A stretch of 32,945 nt of DNA from Candidatus Rubneribacter avistercoris (GTDB taxonomy: Bacteria; Actinomycetota; Coriobacteriia; Coriobacteriales; Eggerthellaceae). Below the pieces are notes generated by a model. That model was not told where the DNA came from. It worked only from the letters and a program-made list of their open reading frames with translations, and searched no databases. The DNA lies in contig DXCU01000037.1 of the NCBI GenBank assembly GCA_019115845.1, positions 1 to 32,945 on the forward strand, read 5' to 3'. Both the position numbers and the translations under genes were made by a program. Positions 1-7,122 of the stretch are shown here, one piece after another; the stretch's first letter is position 1, and every line of letters starts with the position of its first letter.

Positions 1-37
1 CCCGACCCCCGCAGCTTGCAGCCCTCTTCCCTCCCCC

Positions 38-46
38 TTATCCCCA
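38..46 (+). promoter_or_regulatory. DnaA-box-like 9-mer
   Basis: The 9-mer TTATCCCCA differs at one position from the DnaA-box consensus TTATCCACA. Its place directly upstream of rpmH, where dnaA/oriC normally lies in bacteria with this gene order, makes a DnaA site plausible. A single near-match can arise by chance. Confidence 0.35.
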
Positions 47-73
47 GGTTCTTTGCGTTCTTAGGTATTTTCC

Positions 74-101
74 TTGACTCGGAGGGAACGTGCGATATAC
101 T
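74..101 (+). promoter_or_regulatory. rpmH-rnpA promoter
   Basis: TTGACT (74-79) and TATACT (96-101) are separated by 16 bp, a good housekeeping sigma-factor promoter. Transcription would start about 30 nt before the rpmH start codon and read into rnpA and yidD. Confidence 0.7.
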
Positions 102-137
102 TTCGAAGTTGCTCTGAACAACGGAAGGGAACAAAAC

Positions 138-272
138 ATGAAGCGCACCTATCAGCCGAATACTCGCAAGCGGGCGAAGACCCACGGTTTCCGTGCCCGC
201 ATGTCGACCAAGGGTGGCCGCAGGGTTCTGGCCGCGCGCCGCGCGAAGGGCCGCAAGCGCCTGTGCGTGTAG
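138..272 (+). CDS. rpmH: 50S ribosomal protein L34
   Basis: A 44-residue, very basic protein beginning [20 protein letters not shown], the textbook L34 signature, with the conserved GF-R-RM and GRRVL-ARR-KGRKRL segments. It is part of the large ribosomal subunit and has the normal family length. The ATG at 138 follows the ribosome-binding sequence GGAAGGGA by 8 nt. It is the first gene of the rpmH-rnpA-yidD-yidC-jag-rsmG-parAB order typical next to dnaA/oriC, and a strong promoter lies just upstream. The rnpA start codon follows the stop by 13 nt, so the two are surely co-transcribed. Confidence 0.97.
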   Translation: MKRTYQPNTRKRAKTHGFRARMSTKGGRRVLAARRAKGRKRLCV

Positions 273-285
273 GGGAGACGCGCGA

Positions 286-618
286 TTGGAGACCATCAAG
301 TCCTCCGGGGACATCTCCGATCTGTTTTCCCATGGCAAGCGTTTGCACACGCCTTACCTCACGTTCATAGCGTCACCCACGAAGCAGCACGGCCCGCACG
401 GTCGTGTTGCTTTTATTGCGGGCAAAAAGCTTGGAAACGCGGTGTGGCGCAATGCGGCGAAACGGCGCATGAGGGCCGTCTGCCATGAGTTGGGAGGCCC
501 GTGGGAGGGCTTCGACGTGATATTTCTCGCGAAGTCGGGCGTTTGCAGGGCCTCTTATAGTAAAGTGCTAGCAGTATGCAGCGATACGTTGAAACAAGGC
601 GGGATTCGACGGGGATGA
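286..618 (+). CDS. rnpA: Ribonuclease P protein component
   Basis: A 110-residue basic protein, the small protein subunit that binds the M1-type RNA and helps RNase P remove 5' leaders from pre-tRNAs. The RNR signature is clear at residues 47-63 (GKKLGNAVWRNAAKRRMR). A longer open frame exists upstream, but it runs inside rpmH in another frame. I chose the TTG at 286 because AGGGGAG (271-277) sits 8 nt before it and the protein then begins ETIKSSGDISDLF, typical for the family. Its stop TGA (616-618) overlaps the yidD ATG (615), so the two are translationally coupled. Confidence 0.93.
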   Translation: METIKSSGDISDLFSHGKRLHTPYLTFIASPTKQHGPHGRVAFIAGKKLGNAVWRNAAKRRMRAVCHELGGPWEGFDVIFLAKSGVCRASYSKVLAVCSDTLKQGGIRRG

Positions 619-866
619 CGCGGGCGCAGCGTTTTTCAAGGCTTGTGAGGCAGATGCCATGCAACGTGGCGATGTTTCTCGTAACCTTTTATCGTAGCGC
701 CGTGTCGCCTATGTTTCCCTCGTGTTGCCGGTTCACTCCGACGTGCTCGGAGTACGCGCTCGACGCGTTTCGGCGTTACGGCTTCGCGAAGGGGTTGAAG
801 CTCACCGTGAAACGCGTGCTTCGCTGCCGTCCGGGCGGGCCTCACGGCTACGATCCGGTCCCTTGA
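615..866 (+). CDS. yidD: Membrane protein insertion efficiency factor YidD
   Basis: An 83-residue protein of the YidD family, small membrane-associated factors thought to help YidC-dependent insertion. It shows the family pattern: Y-R-S-A-V-S-P near residue 26, then C-R-F-T-P-T-C-S-E-Y, then G-F-A-K-G, and the closing R-C-R-P-G-G-P-H-G-Y-D-P-V-P. The ATG at 615 overlaps the rnpA stop in an ATGA arrangement, which is why I prefer it over the in-frame ATG at 576. yidC follows 58 nt downstream, the usual order. Confidence 0.93.
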   Translation: MTRAQRFSRLVRQMPCNVAMFLVTFYRSAVSPMFPSCCRFTPTCSEYALDAFRRYGFAKGLKLTVKRVLRCRPGGPHGYDPVP

Positions 867-924
867 CGGCTCTCCGAATGCTTTCGGGGGCTTTCTCCAA
901 CACTGAAGGAAGGAACAGCTTAGA

Positions 925-1710
925 ATGTGGGATGTAATCAAGGATTGGGTGTTTGAGGTCATCCATTTCTTCTACCAGATGTGCGGCGACTGGGGGCTTG
1001 CCATCATCATCGTCACCCTCATTATCCGACTGCTCCTCTTCCCCCTCATGCAGAAGCAGACGAAATCGTCGTACAACATGCAAAAGGTCCAGCCTCTCAT
1101 GCAGGAGATCCAGCGCAAGTACTCCGACGATCCGCAGCGCATGCAGGAGGAGATGCAGAAGCTGTACGCCGAGGTCAAGTTCAACCCCTTGGCCGGCTGT
1201 CTTCCCATGCTCTTGCAGATGCCCGTGTTCATCGCGTTGTTCCAGGTGCTCAGCGAGATGGGCACGCGCACGCAGGGCACCTCCTATGAGTTCTACAACC
1301 TGGTGCCCAACCTGGTTATGCGTCCTTCTGAGGCTTTTGCCAGTGGATTTGGAACATTTGTTCCTTATTTGGTGCTGTTGGTGGTGTTCGCGGGCGCGAC
1401 GTTCCTTCCCATGGTGCTCATGCAGCTGGGGAACAAGGACAACCCCCAGCGCAATCAAACGCTCATCATGTCCGGCGTCATGAGTTTGTTCATGCTGTGG
1501 ATCGGTTGGGGGTCTCCGGCGGGCGTCCTTCTGTATTGGGGCGTTTCGTCGTTGTTCGGCCTCGCTCAGCAGCAGATCACCATGAGGATGATGAAGAAGA
1601 AGGATGCCGAAGAGGCGCAGACCATCGAAGTGAAGCCTATCGAAGTGGAGGTCACGCGCAAGGTGAAGAAGCCTCGTCCCACCAAGAAGAACACGGTGAA
1701 GAAAAAGTAG
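925..1710 (+). CDS. yidC: Membrane protein insertase YidC/Oxa1
   Basis: A 261-residue insertase of the short, Gram-positive YidC type without the large periplasmic domain of proteobacterial YidC. Transmembrane helices are visible at about 24-45, 92-114, 145-168 and 179-215. R35 in the first helix (LIIRLLLFPL) matches the conserved positive charge of the hydrophilic groove. The cytoplasmic hairpin after helix 1 is amphipathic and charged (residues 48-88). The C-tail is Lys/Arg-rich (VKKPRPTKKNTVKKK), as in forms that bind ribosomes. No lipoprotein-type signal peptide is seen. GAAGGAAGG (905-913) serves as ribosome-binding site. A parS palindrome follows the stop by 11 nt. Confidence 0.96.
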   Translation: MWDVIKDWVFEVIHFFYQMCGDWGLAIIIVTLIIRLLLFPLMQKQTKSSYNMQKVQPLMQEIQRKYSDDPQRMQEEMQKLYAEVKFNPLAGCLPMLLQMPVFIALFQVLSEMGTRTQGTSYEFYNLVPNLVMRPSEAFASGFGTFVPYLVLLVVFAGATFLPMVLMQLGNKDNPQRNQTLIMSGVMSLFMLWIGWGSPAGVLLYWGVSSLFGLAQQQITMRMMKKKDAEEAQTIEVKPIEVEVTRKVKKPRPTKKNTVKKK

Positions 1711-1721
1711 ATGCCGCAAAG

Positions 1722-1757
1722 AGCCTCCGAATGTTTCACGTGAAACATTCGGAGGCT
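1722..1757 (+). terminator. parS-centred hairpin between yidC and jag
   Basis: A perfect 36-bp palindrome whose central 16 bp is parS and whose outer arms are AGCCTCCGAA and its complement. It begins 11 nt after the yidC stop and ends in a short T run (1757-1759). As RNA it would form an 18-bp stem with almost no loop. Terminator or attenuator function is inferred from position and shape; the T tract is weak, so read-through into jag is likely. Confidence 0.45.
1732..1747. other. parS site 1
   Basis: Exact TGTTTCACGTGAAACA, the ParB/Spo0J binding site, in the yidC-jag gap. It is the centre of a 36-bp perfect palindrome (1722-1757). Confidence 0.95.
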
Positions 1758-1783
1758 TTCCGTATAGGGTAAAGGAGCGCACC

Positions 1784-2338
1784 ATGGCTGAAGAACATGT
1801 CGAAAGGCCCGAGGAAACGCTTGAGAGCGAAAGTGTTGGAACCGATGCGCCAGCCGAGGTCGGGGAATTGAGCGACGAAGAGCTTGATCGCATTGCGGAC
1901 ACGGCGATTGGCGCGTTGCAGGACATTCTCAAGTACTTCGACGTGGGAGAAGTGACCATCGACGAGTACGAGGGGGACGAAGGCGAGCTGATCCTCGACA
2001 TCACAGGCGATGATCTGGCCGTGCTCATTGGGCGTCATGGCAAAACCCTCGACGCTTTGCAGTTCCTTGTGTCCGCTATCACGGTGCGCACCATCGGGTT
2101 CAGGTATCCCGTGATCGTCGATGTCGAAGGGTACAAGGGCCGCCAGCGCGAGAAGCTGGAGTCTATCGCCCGCTCGTCAGCCAATCGGGCGGCCAGCCAG
2201 CATCGCAGCATCAAACTGAGGCCCATGACTCCTTACGAGCGTCGTATCGTCCATATCGCTTTGAGGGATGACGACCGAGTGGAGACTGCTTCCGAGGGGG
2301 AGGGCAGCGCTCGGCATGTGGTGATTCTCCCTCGTTGA
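1784..2338 (+). CDS. jag: Jag/KhpB RNA-binding protein (KH-R3H)
   Basis: A 184-residue protein with an acidic N-terminal leader (1-35), a KH domain with the GRHGKTLDALQ loop (residues 84-94) and a C-terminal R3H domain with ERRIVH (R-x3-H) near residues 152-157. Jag/KhpB proteins bind RNA, partner KhpA in several Gram-positives, and are linked to cell-wall growth and division control. It is shorter than many homologues because the N-terminal Jag-N domain is missing or reduced. The ATG at 1784 has AAAGGAG (1771-1777) 6 nt upstream. It sits directly after yidC, the usual neighbour. Confidence 0.93.
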   Translation: MAEEHVERPEETLESESVGTDAPAEVGELSDEELDRIADTAIGALQDILKYFDVGEVTIDEYEGDEGELILDITGDDLAVLIGRHGKTLDALQFLVSAITVRTIGFRYPVIVDVEGYKGRQREKLESIARSSANRAASQHRSIKLRPMTPYERRIVHIALRDDDRVETASEGEGSARHVVILPR

Positions 2339-2382
2339 CGGATGCTCCGCTTCCGTTGACCCCGTTTGCACGAATGAGAGGC

Positions 2383-2418
2383 AAGGCCCGCACACCTTGA
2401 TGCGGGCCTTATTGTTGT
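2383..2418 (+). terminator. Intrinsic terminator after jag
   Basis: AAGGCCCGCA (2383-2392) pairs with TGCGGGCCTT (2401-2410) across an 8-nt loop and is followed by the T-rich ATTGTTGTCT. This is a conventional terminator closing the rpmH-to-jag unit; it lies 15 bp before parS site 2. Confidence 0.8.
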
Positions 2419-2432
2419 CTATTGCTTTGGAA

Positions 2433-2448
2433 TGTTTCACGTGAAACA
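2433..2448. other. parS site 2
   Basis: Exact parS in the rsmG leader, between the jag terminator and the rsmG start; palindrome extends to 24 bp (2429-2452). Confidence 0.95.
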
Positions 2449-2505
2449 TTCCGTTGCGCGTTTGACGCGCTTGTGATGCCGACAGAAGCCGGGAAGGGGG
2501 CTGTT

Positions 2506-3147
2506 ATGAACGACGCGTTGCTGAAAAGGCATTTGGAGTTGGTGATAGAGGCCAACAAGGTGACGAACATAACTCGCATCTCAACATGGGACGAGGGAAT
2601 GCTTCTTCATGTGGAGGATTCCCTGGTGGGATTGCCGGAGGTTGTTGCAGCGCCGGAGGGACGCTACGTTGACCTTGGCTCGGGCGCCGGGTATCCCGGA
2701 ATTCCCCTGGCTGTTGAGAGCGGTCGTCGCACGTTGCTGGTGGATTCAGTTGGGAAGAAGACGGCTATTTTGGATTCCATGGTACAAGAGCTGGGTTTGA
2801 CCAATGTTGAAACCTATACGGGAAGGATCGAGGACCTCGCCAGGGAACAGCCTTGTTCCTTCGCCGTTGCAACGGCAAGGGCTTTGTCTCGTTTGTCCGT
2901 GTTGATGGAGCTTGCGTCTCCCCTTTTGATTTTGGGAGGAGTCTTGGTTTGTTACAAAGCGCATGTGGAGGAAGACGAGCTTGAGCACGCGCTGGCTTTG
3001 CAGGATCAGACGGGGATGTTTCTTTGTGGAGACAGGGAAGTGGATCTGCAGGGGAGGGAGAGGAGGATCATCTCTTTCGAGAAGAAGGCAGAGCCTTCGA
3101 TCAACCTTCCCCGCAAAACTGGTCTTGCGCAAAAGCGTCCGCTTTGA
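2506..3147 (+). CDS. rsmG: 16S rRNA (guanine-527-N7)-methyltransferase RsmG (GidB)
   Basis: A 213-residue class I methyltransferase that uses S-adenosylmethionine to methylate G527 of 16S rRNA. The SAM-binding loop is DLGSGAGYPGIPLA near residues 64-77, followed by LLVDSVGKKTAILDSM. The later V-A-T-A-R-A-L-S segment is the usual RsmG substrate-side motif. The frame is open back to 2422, but that stretch translates parS itself. I chose the ATG at 2506 because GGGAAGGGGG precedes it by 5 nt and the protein then starts at the normal family position. It lies directly upstream of the par region, the common gidB-parA-parB order, here interrupted by about 1.4 kb. Confidence 0.92.
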   Translation: MNDALLKRHLELVIEANKVTNITRISTWDEGMLLHVEDSLVGLPEVVAAPEGRYVDLGSGAGYPGIPLAVESGRRTLLVDSVGKKTAILDSMVQELGLTNVETYTGRIEDLAREQPCSFAVATARALSRLSVLMELASPLLILGGVLVCYKAHVEEDELEHALALQDQTGMFLCGDREVDLQGRERRIISFEKKAEPSINLPRKTGLAQKRPL

Positions 3148-3691
3148 GGGGCCTGCGCTTGTTGTTCAGGCGCGTGAGTTGGGTCGCGCTTGCGTAGGTT
3201 GCTTGCCCGGAATGTTTCACGTGAAACATTCCGGGTGAAGATGTCGGGCGAAATACTCTGCCGGCGATGTCCTGCTGGCAGGGAATTTCCCGATAGCGCG
3301 AACGTTCCACCACCAGCACATCGCAGAATCGCGCCACATCGCAGAATCGCGCCAAACGGATTGCTGAGCTGCCGGCGCCCTGCCGCTTTTCGCCAAACGC
3401 CCCGAAGACAACTCTCTTCCGGATCGCGCCAAGCGTCCCGTTATCAGGAAGCTCCCGGATCAAGCCAAACGCCCTGTTGTCCTCGCTCTGCGCTCTGCGG
3501 AATCGCGCCAAACGCCCTTTTGTCCTCGCTCTGCCGGATCGCGCCAAACACCCTGTCGCCAGCATTCCTCAGGATCTCATCGAACGCCCTGTCGCCCGCG
3601 CTCTGCTGGATCGTGCCAAACGGATCGTCGACAGCGCACTGTTGTCAGCTTCCTGCCAACAGTTCCCCGGCGGCAACACCTTGCCAAAGTT
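3148..3691. repeat. Gene-free block with degenerate ~36-nt tandem repeats
   Basis: After parS site 3, about 3320-3640 is built from diverged copies of a unit of roughly 36 nt, recognisable by the recurring core ATCGCGCCAAACGCCCT followed by a GTCGCC/TTGTCC segment and GCTCTGC. Copies begin near 3416, 3453, 3501, 3536, 3572 and 3608, with partial copies earlier. The block is open in a forward frame, but the translation is itself a low-complexity repeat (I-A-P-N) with no start signal, so I read it as non-coding. Confidence 0.6.
3213..3228. other. parS site 3
   Basis: Exact parS 65 nt after the rsmG stop, centre of a 30-bp perfect palindrome (3206-3235, outer arm CCCGGAA). Confidence 0.95.
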
Positions 3692-4108
3692 TCATGATTT
3701 TTGCTGCAAGATGCGAAACAGGCGGCTTTGAGGACTCTCCACATCGTTTCTCCTTGCCATCACTTCGTTATGGATGGTTTCGCACACACCTTCGAAATTC
3801 TCGTATACTTGCTCGTTTGTGAACCTCAGCTCTTTTATCTCAAGCATCTCAAGGTATGTTGTCCGTATCCTGTCGTATCGGGCTTGACGTGGCGATGCGT
3901 GGGTGTCTCCATCAAGTTCTATGCTGAGCCGAGCTTTCCGGCAGAAGAAATCTACGATATAAGGGTCTATGACCTTTTGCGCAACGAACGATGTTGGGTA
4001 GTGCCGCAAAAAGCCAAGCCAGAGCCGCTTTTCGGCGTACGTCATGGAATTTCTCATGGTTGATGCTCTTTGAGCGAGAATCTGCCTTCTTGTTTGCCCC
4101 ATTGTCAT
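3692..4108 (-). CDS. DUF559 / Vsr-like endonuclease-domain protein
   Basis: A 138-residue protein matching the DUF559 pattern: an N-terminal basic helix (MTYAEKRLWLGFLR), then FVAQKVIDPYIVDFFC and LSIELDGDTH, then LRFTNEQV. D53, E64, D66 and H70 fit the catalytic core of this family, which has the PD-(D/E)XK/Vsr nuclease fold. Real substrates are generally unknown. The ATG at 4108 has AAAGGAG 6 nt upstream on the minus strand. The reading frame stays open to 4429, but that part translates parS site 4. It is the only gene between rsmG and parA, points against them, and is visibly less GC-rich than its neighbours, so it may be a late arrival. It could be degenerating or simply a solitary nuclease. 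Confidence 0.72.
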   Translation of the reverse strand: MTMGQTRRQILAQRASTMRNSMTYAEKRLWLGFLRHYPTSFVAQKVIDPYIVDFFCRKARLSIELDGDTHASPRQARYDRIRTTYLEMLEIKELRFTNEQVYENFEGVCETIHNEVMARRNDVESPQSRLFRILQQKS

Positions 4109-4364
4109 CCGACGCTCCTTTGAATCGCTTGGTCTGCCCGCTTGTTGTCGTGCTATGGTATACCAAGCGTATTGACAGAAATCTTGCGCGTATCCAGCGA
4201 AAATCGTTCCAGTTGTTTCGCATGTCTTACAGGGATCCAATCCGGTTCTTGCCCGCTTCCAGCGCCGTTCCAGCGCTTTTCCAATATCTTTCCATCCTCT
4301 ACGCAATAGTTTGGACCGGCGAAGAGCGTTTGGCAGGGCAATCGTGCAAACCAGCTTGCTGAAA

Positions 4365-4380
4365 TGTTTCACGTGAAACA
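4365..4380. other. parS site 4
   Basis: Exact parS in the DUF559-parA gap; 24-bp palindrome (4361-4384). Confidence 0.95.
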
Positions 4381-4473
4381 TTTCGGTTGCTCTATTCGTT
4401 TGTTTGCTGATCGAAAGAAGCAAGGGCACCCGGAGGGGTTATCTTGTTGATGGGCCTGTCGATTTGTCGTGAA

Positions 4474-4489
4474 TGTTTCACGTGAAACA
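4474..4489. other. parS site 5 (parAB promoter)
   Basis: Exact parS with no palindromic extension, 43 bp before the parA start. It overlaps the expected -35 region of the parAB promoter. Confidence 0.95.
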
Positions 4490-4504
4490 CAAACAAGGTA
4501 TACT
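4476..4504 (+). promoter_or_regulatory. parAB promoter with parS as -35 region
   Basis: TATACT at 4499-4504 is a strong -10 box. At a 17-bp spacing the -35 hexamer is TTTCAC (4476-4481), which is part of parS site 5. ParB bound here should compete with RNA polymerase, suggesting autoregulation. The boxes are seen; the regulation is inferred. Confidence 0.55.
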
Positions 4505-4532
4505 GTCGTAGCAGTTAGGAAAGGGGGTCCCA

Positions 4533-5513
4533 GTGGGACTATTCGATGGTCTCAAACGAGACAAAAAACCAGCCGAGACTGTCAAACATGACGAACCAGA
4601 GCTTGTTGAGAACGAGATTGAAGATGAAATCTCGATAGATCATATCGAGGTGGTGGAACGCTCGGTTCCTACGAAGGTTGAAGAGACGGCGCCTCCTCCG
4701 AAACCCCTTAAATCCTTCAAAGACAAGGCCCCGGTCAGGCATGTGGTGGGGCAAACGAAGGTCATCGCGATTATCAACCAAAAGGGAGGCGTGGGGAAGT
4801 CGACCACGGCCATCGATCTTTCCGCAGCGCTCGGAGAGCTTGGAAAGCAGGTTCTCTTGGTTGATTTGGACCCCCAAGGAAACGCCTCAAGCGGTTTGGG
4901 CATAGAGAAGAGCCAGGTCAGCAATTGCGTGTACGATGTGCTCCTCAACGACGTCCCCATAGAGGACGTTATCATCCCCGATGTGTACGAGGGATTGGAC
5001 GTCGTGCCCGCGACCATAAACCTTGCCGGGGCCGAGGTTGAGCTTGTGTCGGAAATGGCTCGCGAGAATCGGCTCAAGGACGCAGTGGGGAGTTTGAGGG
5101 GCAGGTACGACTACATCTTCGTCGATTGTCCCCCATCTTTGGGCCTGTTGACGGTGAACGCGTTGGTTGCCGCCGACAAGCTGCTGATTCCCATCCAATG
5201 CGAGTTCTACGCGTTGGAGGGTGTGACAAAACTCCTTGATTCAATGAAACGTGTCAAAACACGCCTCAATCCAACGCTTGATATCTTCGGCGTGCTGCTG
5301 ACCATGTACGACGGTCGGACCACGTTGTCGCGCCAGGTGGTGAGCGAGGTGAAGAACTATTTCGGCAAGGCTGTGTTCTCCACGCTCATTCCCCGTACAG
5401 TCAAGCTGTCGGAAGCGCCCAGTTTCGGACAGCCGATCACACAGTATGATCCAATGGGCAAAGGGGCCCAATCTTATACCGATCTTGCGAAGGAAGTGAT
5501 ACAGCGTGGCTAG
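4533..5513 (+). CDS. parA: Chromosome-partitioning ATPase ParA (Soj)
   Basis: A 326-residue ParA/Soj ATPase that binds DNA non-specifically as an ATP dimer and drives segregation of ParB-parS complexes. The deviant Walker A KGGVGKST spans residues 84-91 (signature Lys84, P-loop Lys89), followed by LLVDLDPQGNASSGLG and FVDCPPSLGLLTVNAL. Most chromosomal Soj proteins have the P-loop within the first 20 residues; here about 70 extra residues precede it, beginning MGLFDGLKRDKKP and then acidic and Pro-rich. The GTG at 4533 has AGGAAAGGGGG (4517-4527) just upstream and no better internal start is seen, so the extension looks real. parB overlaps its last 8 nt. Confidence 0.95.
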   Translation: MGLFDGLKRDKKPAETVKHDEPELVENEIEDEISIDHIEVVERSVPTKVEETAPPPKPLKSFKDKAPVRHVVGQTKVIAIINQKGGVGKSTTAIDLSAALGELGKQVLLVDLDPQGNASSGLGIEKSQVSNCVYDVLLNDVPIEDVIIPDVYEGLDVVPATINLAGAEVELVSEMARENRLKDAVGSLRGRYDYIFVDCPPSLGLLTVNALVAADKLLIPIQCEFYALEGVTKLLDSMKRVKTRLNPTLDIFGVLLTMYDGRTTLSRQVVSEVKNYFGKAVFSTLIPRTVKLSEAPSFGQPITQYDPMGKGAQSYTDLAKEVIQRG

Positions 5514-6564
5514 GTCGACAAGGGGCGGTTTGGGAAGAGGATTGAATTCGCTGCTGGGAGGAGCATTCGAAGAGGCTGCCCCTGCGGAAAACTCCCAAAA
5601 GAGGGTTTTGGTGGAAGATGACGAGGTGCGTGCCGCCCGCAGAGGGCAGGCTTCGGCAGCGAACGCGGCCCCTTCGGTTAATCAAGAAAACCAAAAGGAA
5701 GCCGCTGATCAGCCTCGCAGCGAGGAATCCATTGTCGAGGAAGACGGGCAGGTGACCATCAAGAGCGTCATGCAGCGCCATACCGACGAGGTCCCCATTG
5801 ACTCCGTCAGCCCCAATCCTGATCAGCCGCGCACCAACTTCAAGAAGGATCAGCTGGAAGAGCTTGCCGCCTCCATCGAGAAGGACGGGTTGCTCCAACC
5901 TATCTTGGTCAGGCCCATTGGGTATCAGAAGTACCAGATCATAGCCGGGGAGCGCCGGTGGCAGGCGTGCAAGATGGTGGGACTGCCAACGGTTCCGGTG
6001 CGCATAAAGGAAGCCGACGACGATCTGGCCCTTGAGCTTGCCTTGGTGGAGAACGTCCAGCGGTCGGACCTGAACCCCATCGAAGAGGCGTACGGGTACC
6101 GTCGTATGATGGAGAGGCGGAATCTGACCCAGTCTGAAGTGGCGCAGGCGATGTCGAAGGGTCGTTCGACGGTGGCGAACGCCCTTAGGTTGCTCGAACT
6201 TCCGGAAGAGGCTCAGCAGCTGCTTTTCGAAGAGAAGATAACCGCCGGCCACGCGCGGGCTATTCTGTCCATTCCCACAAAGGAAGGTCGTCAGAAGCTT
6301 GCGGAGAAGATGGTGGCCGACAAACTGACGGTCCGCGAAGCCGAATCTATCGCCCGGCTGCTCTCGGGAAAGCGCGGGGAGAACCAGCAGCCGAAGGCTC
6401 CGGTTCCCAAGACGTTCAAAACCGTGGCTCGTGCGCTGAAGGACGTCCTCAATACGAATGTGAAGGTCAAATCCGTCAAGGGAAAGAACAAGATAGAAAT
6501 AGAGTTCAAGGACGAAGAGGATCTGGAGAGGCTTTTCGAGGAGTTGATAGCCGCCGCATCGTGA
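5506..6564 (+). CDS. parB: Chromosome-partitioning protein ParB (Spo0J)
   Basis: A 352-residue ParB, the CTP-dependent clamp that loads at parS and spreads. The N-terminus GGLGRGLNSLLG is the ParA-stimulating peptide. A low-complexity linker (20-95) leads to the CTP-binding domain with GERRWQA (148-154) and ENVQRSDLNPIEEA (182-195). The helix-turn-helix near 204-226 (LTQSEVAQAMSKGRSTVANA) recognises parS. A charged C-terminal segment (from about 305) is the likely dimer domain. The GTG start at 5506 overlaps parA by 8 nt, giving tight coupling. All boxes needed for clamp loading are present, consistent with the 23 parS sites in this window. Confidence 0.97.
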   Translation: MARSTRGGLGRGLNSLLGGAFEEAAPAENSQKRVLVEDDEVRAARRGQASAANAAPSVNQENQKEAADQPRSEESIVEEDGQVTIKSVMQRHTDEVPIDSVSPNPDQPRTNFKKDQLEELAASIEKDGLLQPILVRPIGYQKYQIIAGERRWQACKMVGLPTVPVRIKEADDDLALELALVENVQRSDLNPIEEAYGYRRMMERRNLTQSEVAQAMSKGRSTVANALRLLELPEEAQQLLFEEKITAGHARAILSIPTKEGRQKLAEKMVADKLTVREAESIARLLSGKRGENQQPKAPVPKTFKTVARALKDVLNTNVKVKSVKGKNKIEIEFKDEEDLERLFEELIAAAS

Positions 6565-6592
6565 TGATGCGGAACGGTTGGAATCCGCAGAA

Positions 6593-6608
6593 TGTTTCAC
6601 GTGAAACA
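6593..6608. other. parS site 6
   Basis: Exact parS 28 nt after the parB stop; 30-bp perfect palindrome (6586-6615, outer arm CGCAGAA). Confidence 0.95.
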
Positions 6609-6727
6609 TTCTGCGAGAGTGCGGCGTTCCTTTTTTGCCTTGGTCGCTTTGCTGTCGCAGATGAGCGGGCGCGTGTGTGCTAGGAGCGTTCGCTGAGATG
6701 GAACTCGCTAAAATGGTGTTCGTATTT

Positions 6728-6756
6728 GAAAAGGGCTGTGAAAGGCCCTTTTCTTA
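6728..6756 (+). terminator. Intrinsic terminator of the parAB unit
   Basis: GAAAAGGGC (6728-6736) pairs with GCCCTTTTC (6745-6753) across an 8-nt loop and leads into a T-rich tail, 163 nt after parB. Confidence 0.65.
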
Positions 6757-7081
6757 TATGGCATGCGAGAGCGGGAGGAGCGGCCATGGCGGCAACAAAA
6801 GCTCGGCAGCTTAGATCATGCTTGGGCTGGATGCACAATAAAACTTGGTGGGTTCCTGGGCTTAGAGGGTGGCTGGCAGGTGACTGGAGCCGGCGGGTAG
6901 CTGAGCCCAACAAGCAGTCGGGCTGACGGGAACTGGGTCCAACGGGTGACTGGCGGGTGATTGGGGCCGGCGGGTGGCCGGAACTGGCAAATGGCTGGGC
7001 GGAACGGGCGATTCAGCGGGCAATCGAACTCAAAGTATGATCAACACCTGGGGAACGAAAGAGCGCAACGCTCGTCCAACT

Positions 7082-7121
7082 AGAGGGGGAGAATGTTTCA
7101 CGTGAAACATTCTCCCCCTCT
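7082..7121 (-). terminator. parS-centred 40-bp hairpin behind rlmN
   Basis: A perfect 40-bp palindrome starting 1 nt after the rlmN stop codon on the minus strand, with outer arms AGAGGGGGAGAA and centre parS. Position and stem strength suggest it forms the 3' end of the rlmN mRNA. There is no T tract after it on the minus strand, so termination efficiency is uncertain; it could instead protect the 3' end. Confidence 0.45.
7094..7109. other. parS site 7
   Basis: Exact parS, centre of the 40-bp palindrome 7082-7121 at the 3' end of rlmN. Confidence 0.95.
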
Positions 7122-7122
7122 G

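Larger units (their letters stand above)
4109..4532. other. Gene-free spacer upstream of parA
   Basis: No convincing gene. It holds the leader of the divergent DUF559 gene, two parS sites 109 bp apart, and the parAB promoter. Confidence 0.6.
6565..7122. repeat. Spacer after parB with degenerate GC-rich repeats
   Basis: After parS site 6 and the parAB terminator, about 6860-7020 consists of diverged short repeats around the motif CGGGTGACTGG / GGCCGGCGGGTGGC. Small frames here have no family resemblance or good start signal. The block ends at the parS hairpin behind rlmN. Confidence 0.5.

Noticed and set aside
802..2028. Long minus-strand open frame over yidC and jag
   Set aside because: Antisense shadow of two certain genes, caused by GC-rich codon use; composition is His/Arg/Leu-rich with no domain.
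2422..2505. Longer rsmG start and other open frames beginning M-F-H-V-K-H
   Set aside because: These residues are the translation of parS itself; they recur at many sites on both strands and have no ribosome-binding site. Real starts lie downstream.
3190..3822. Forward 210-codon open frame
   Set aside because: It starts at parS, translates the 36-nt repeats into low-complexity I-A-P-N strings and overlaps the DUF559 gene.
6698..6926. Small open frames after parB
   Set aside because: They run through the terminator hairpin and GC-rich repeats, with no family resemblance.
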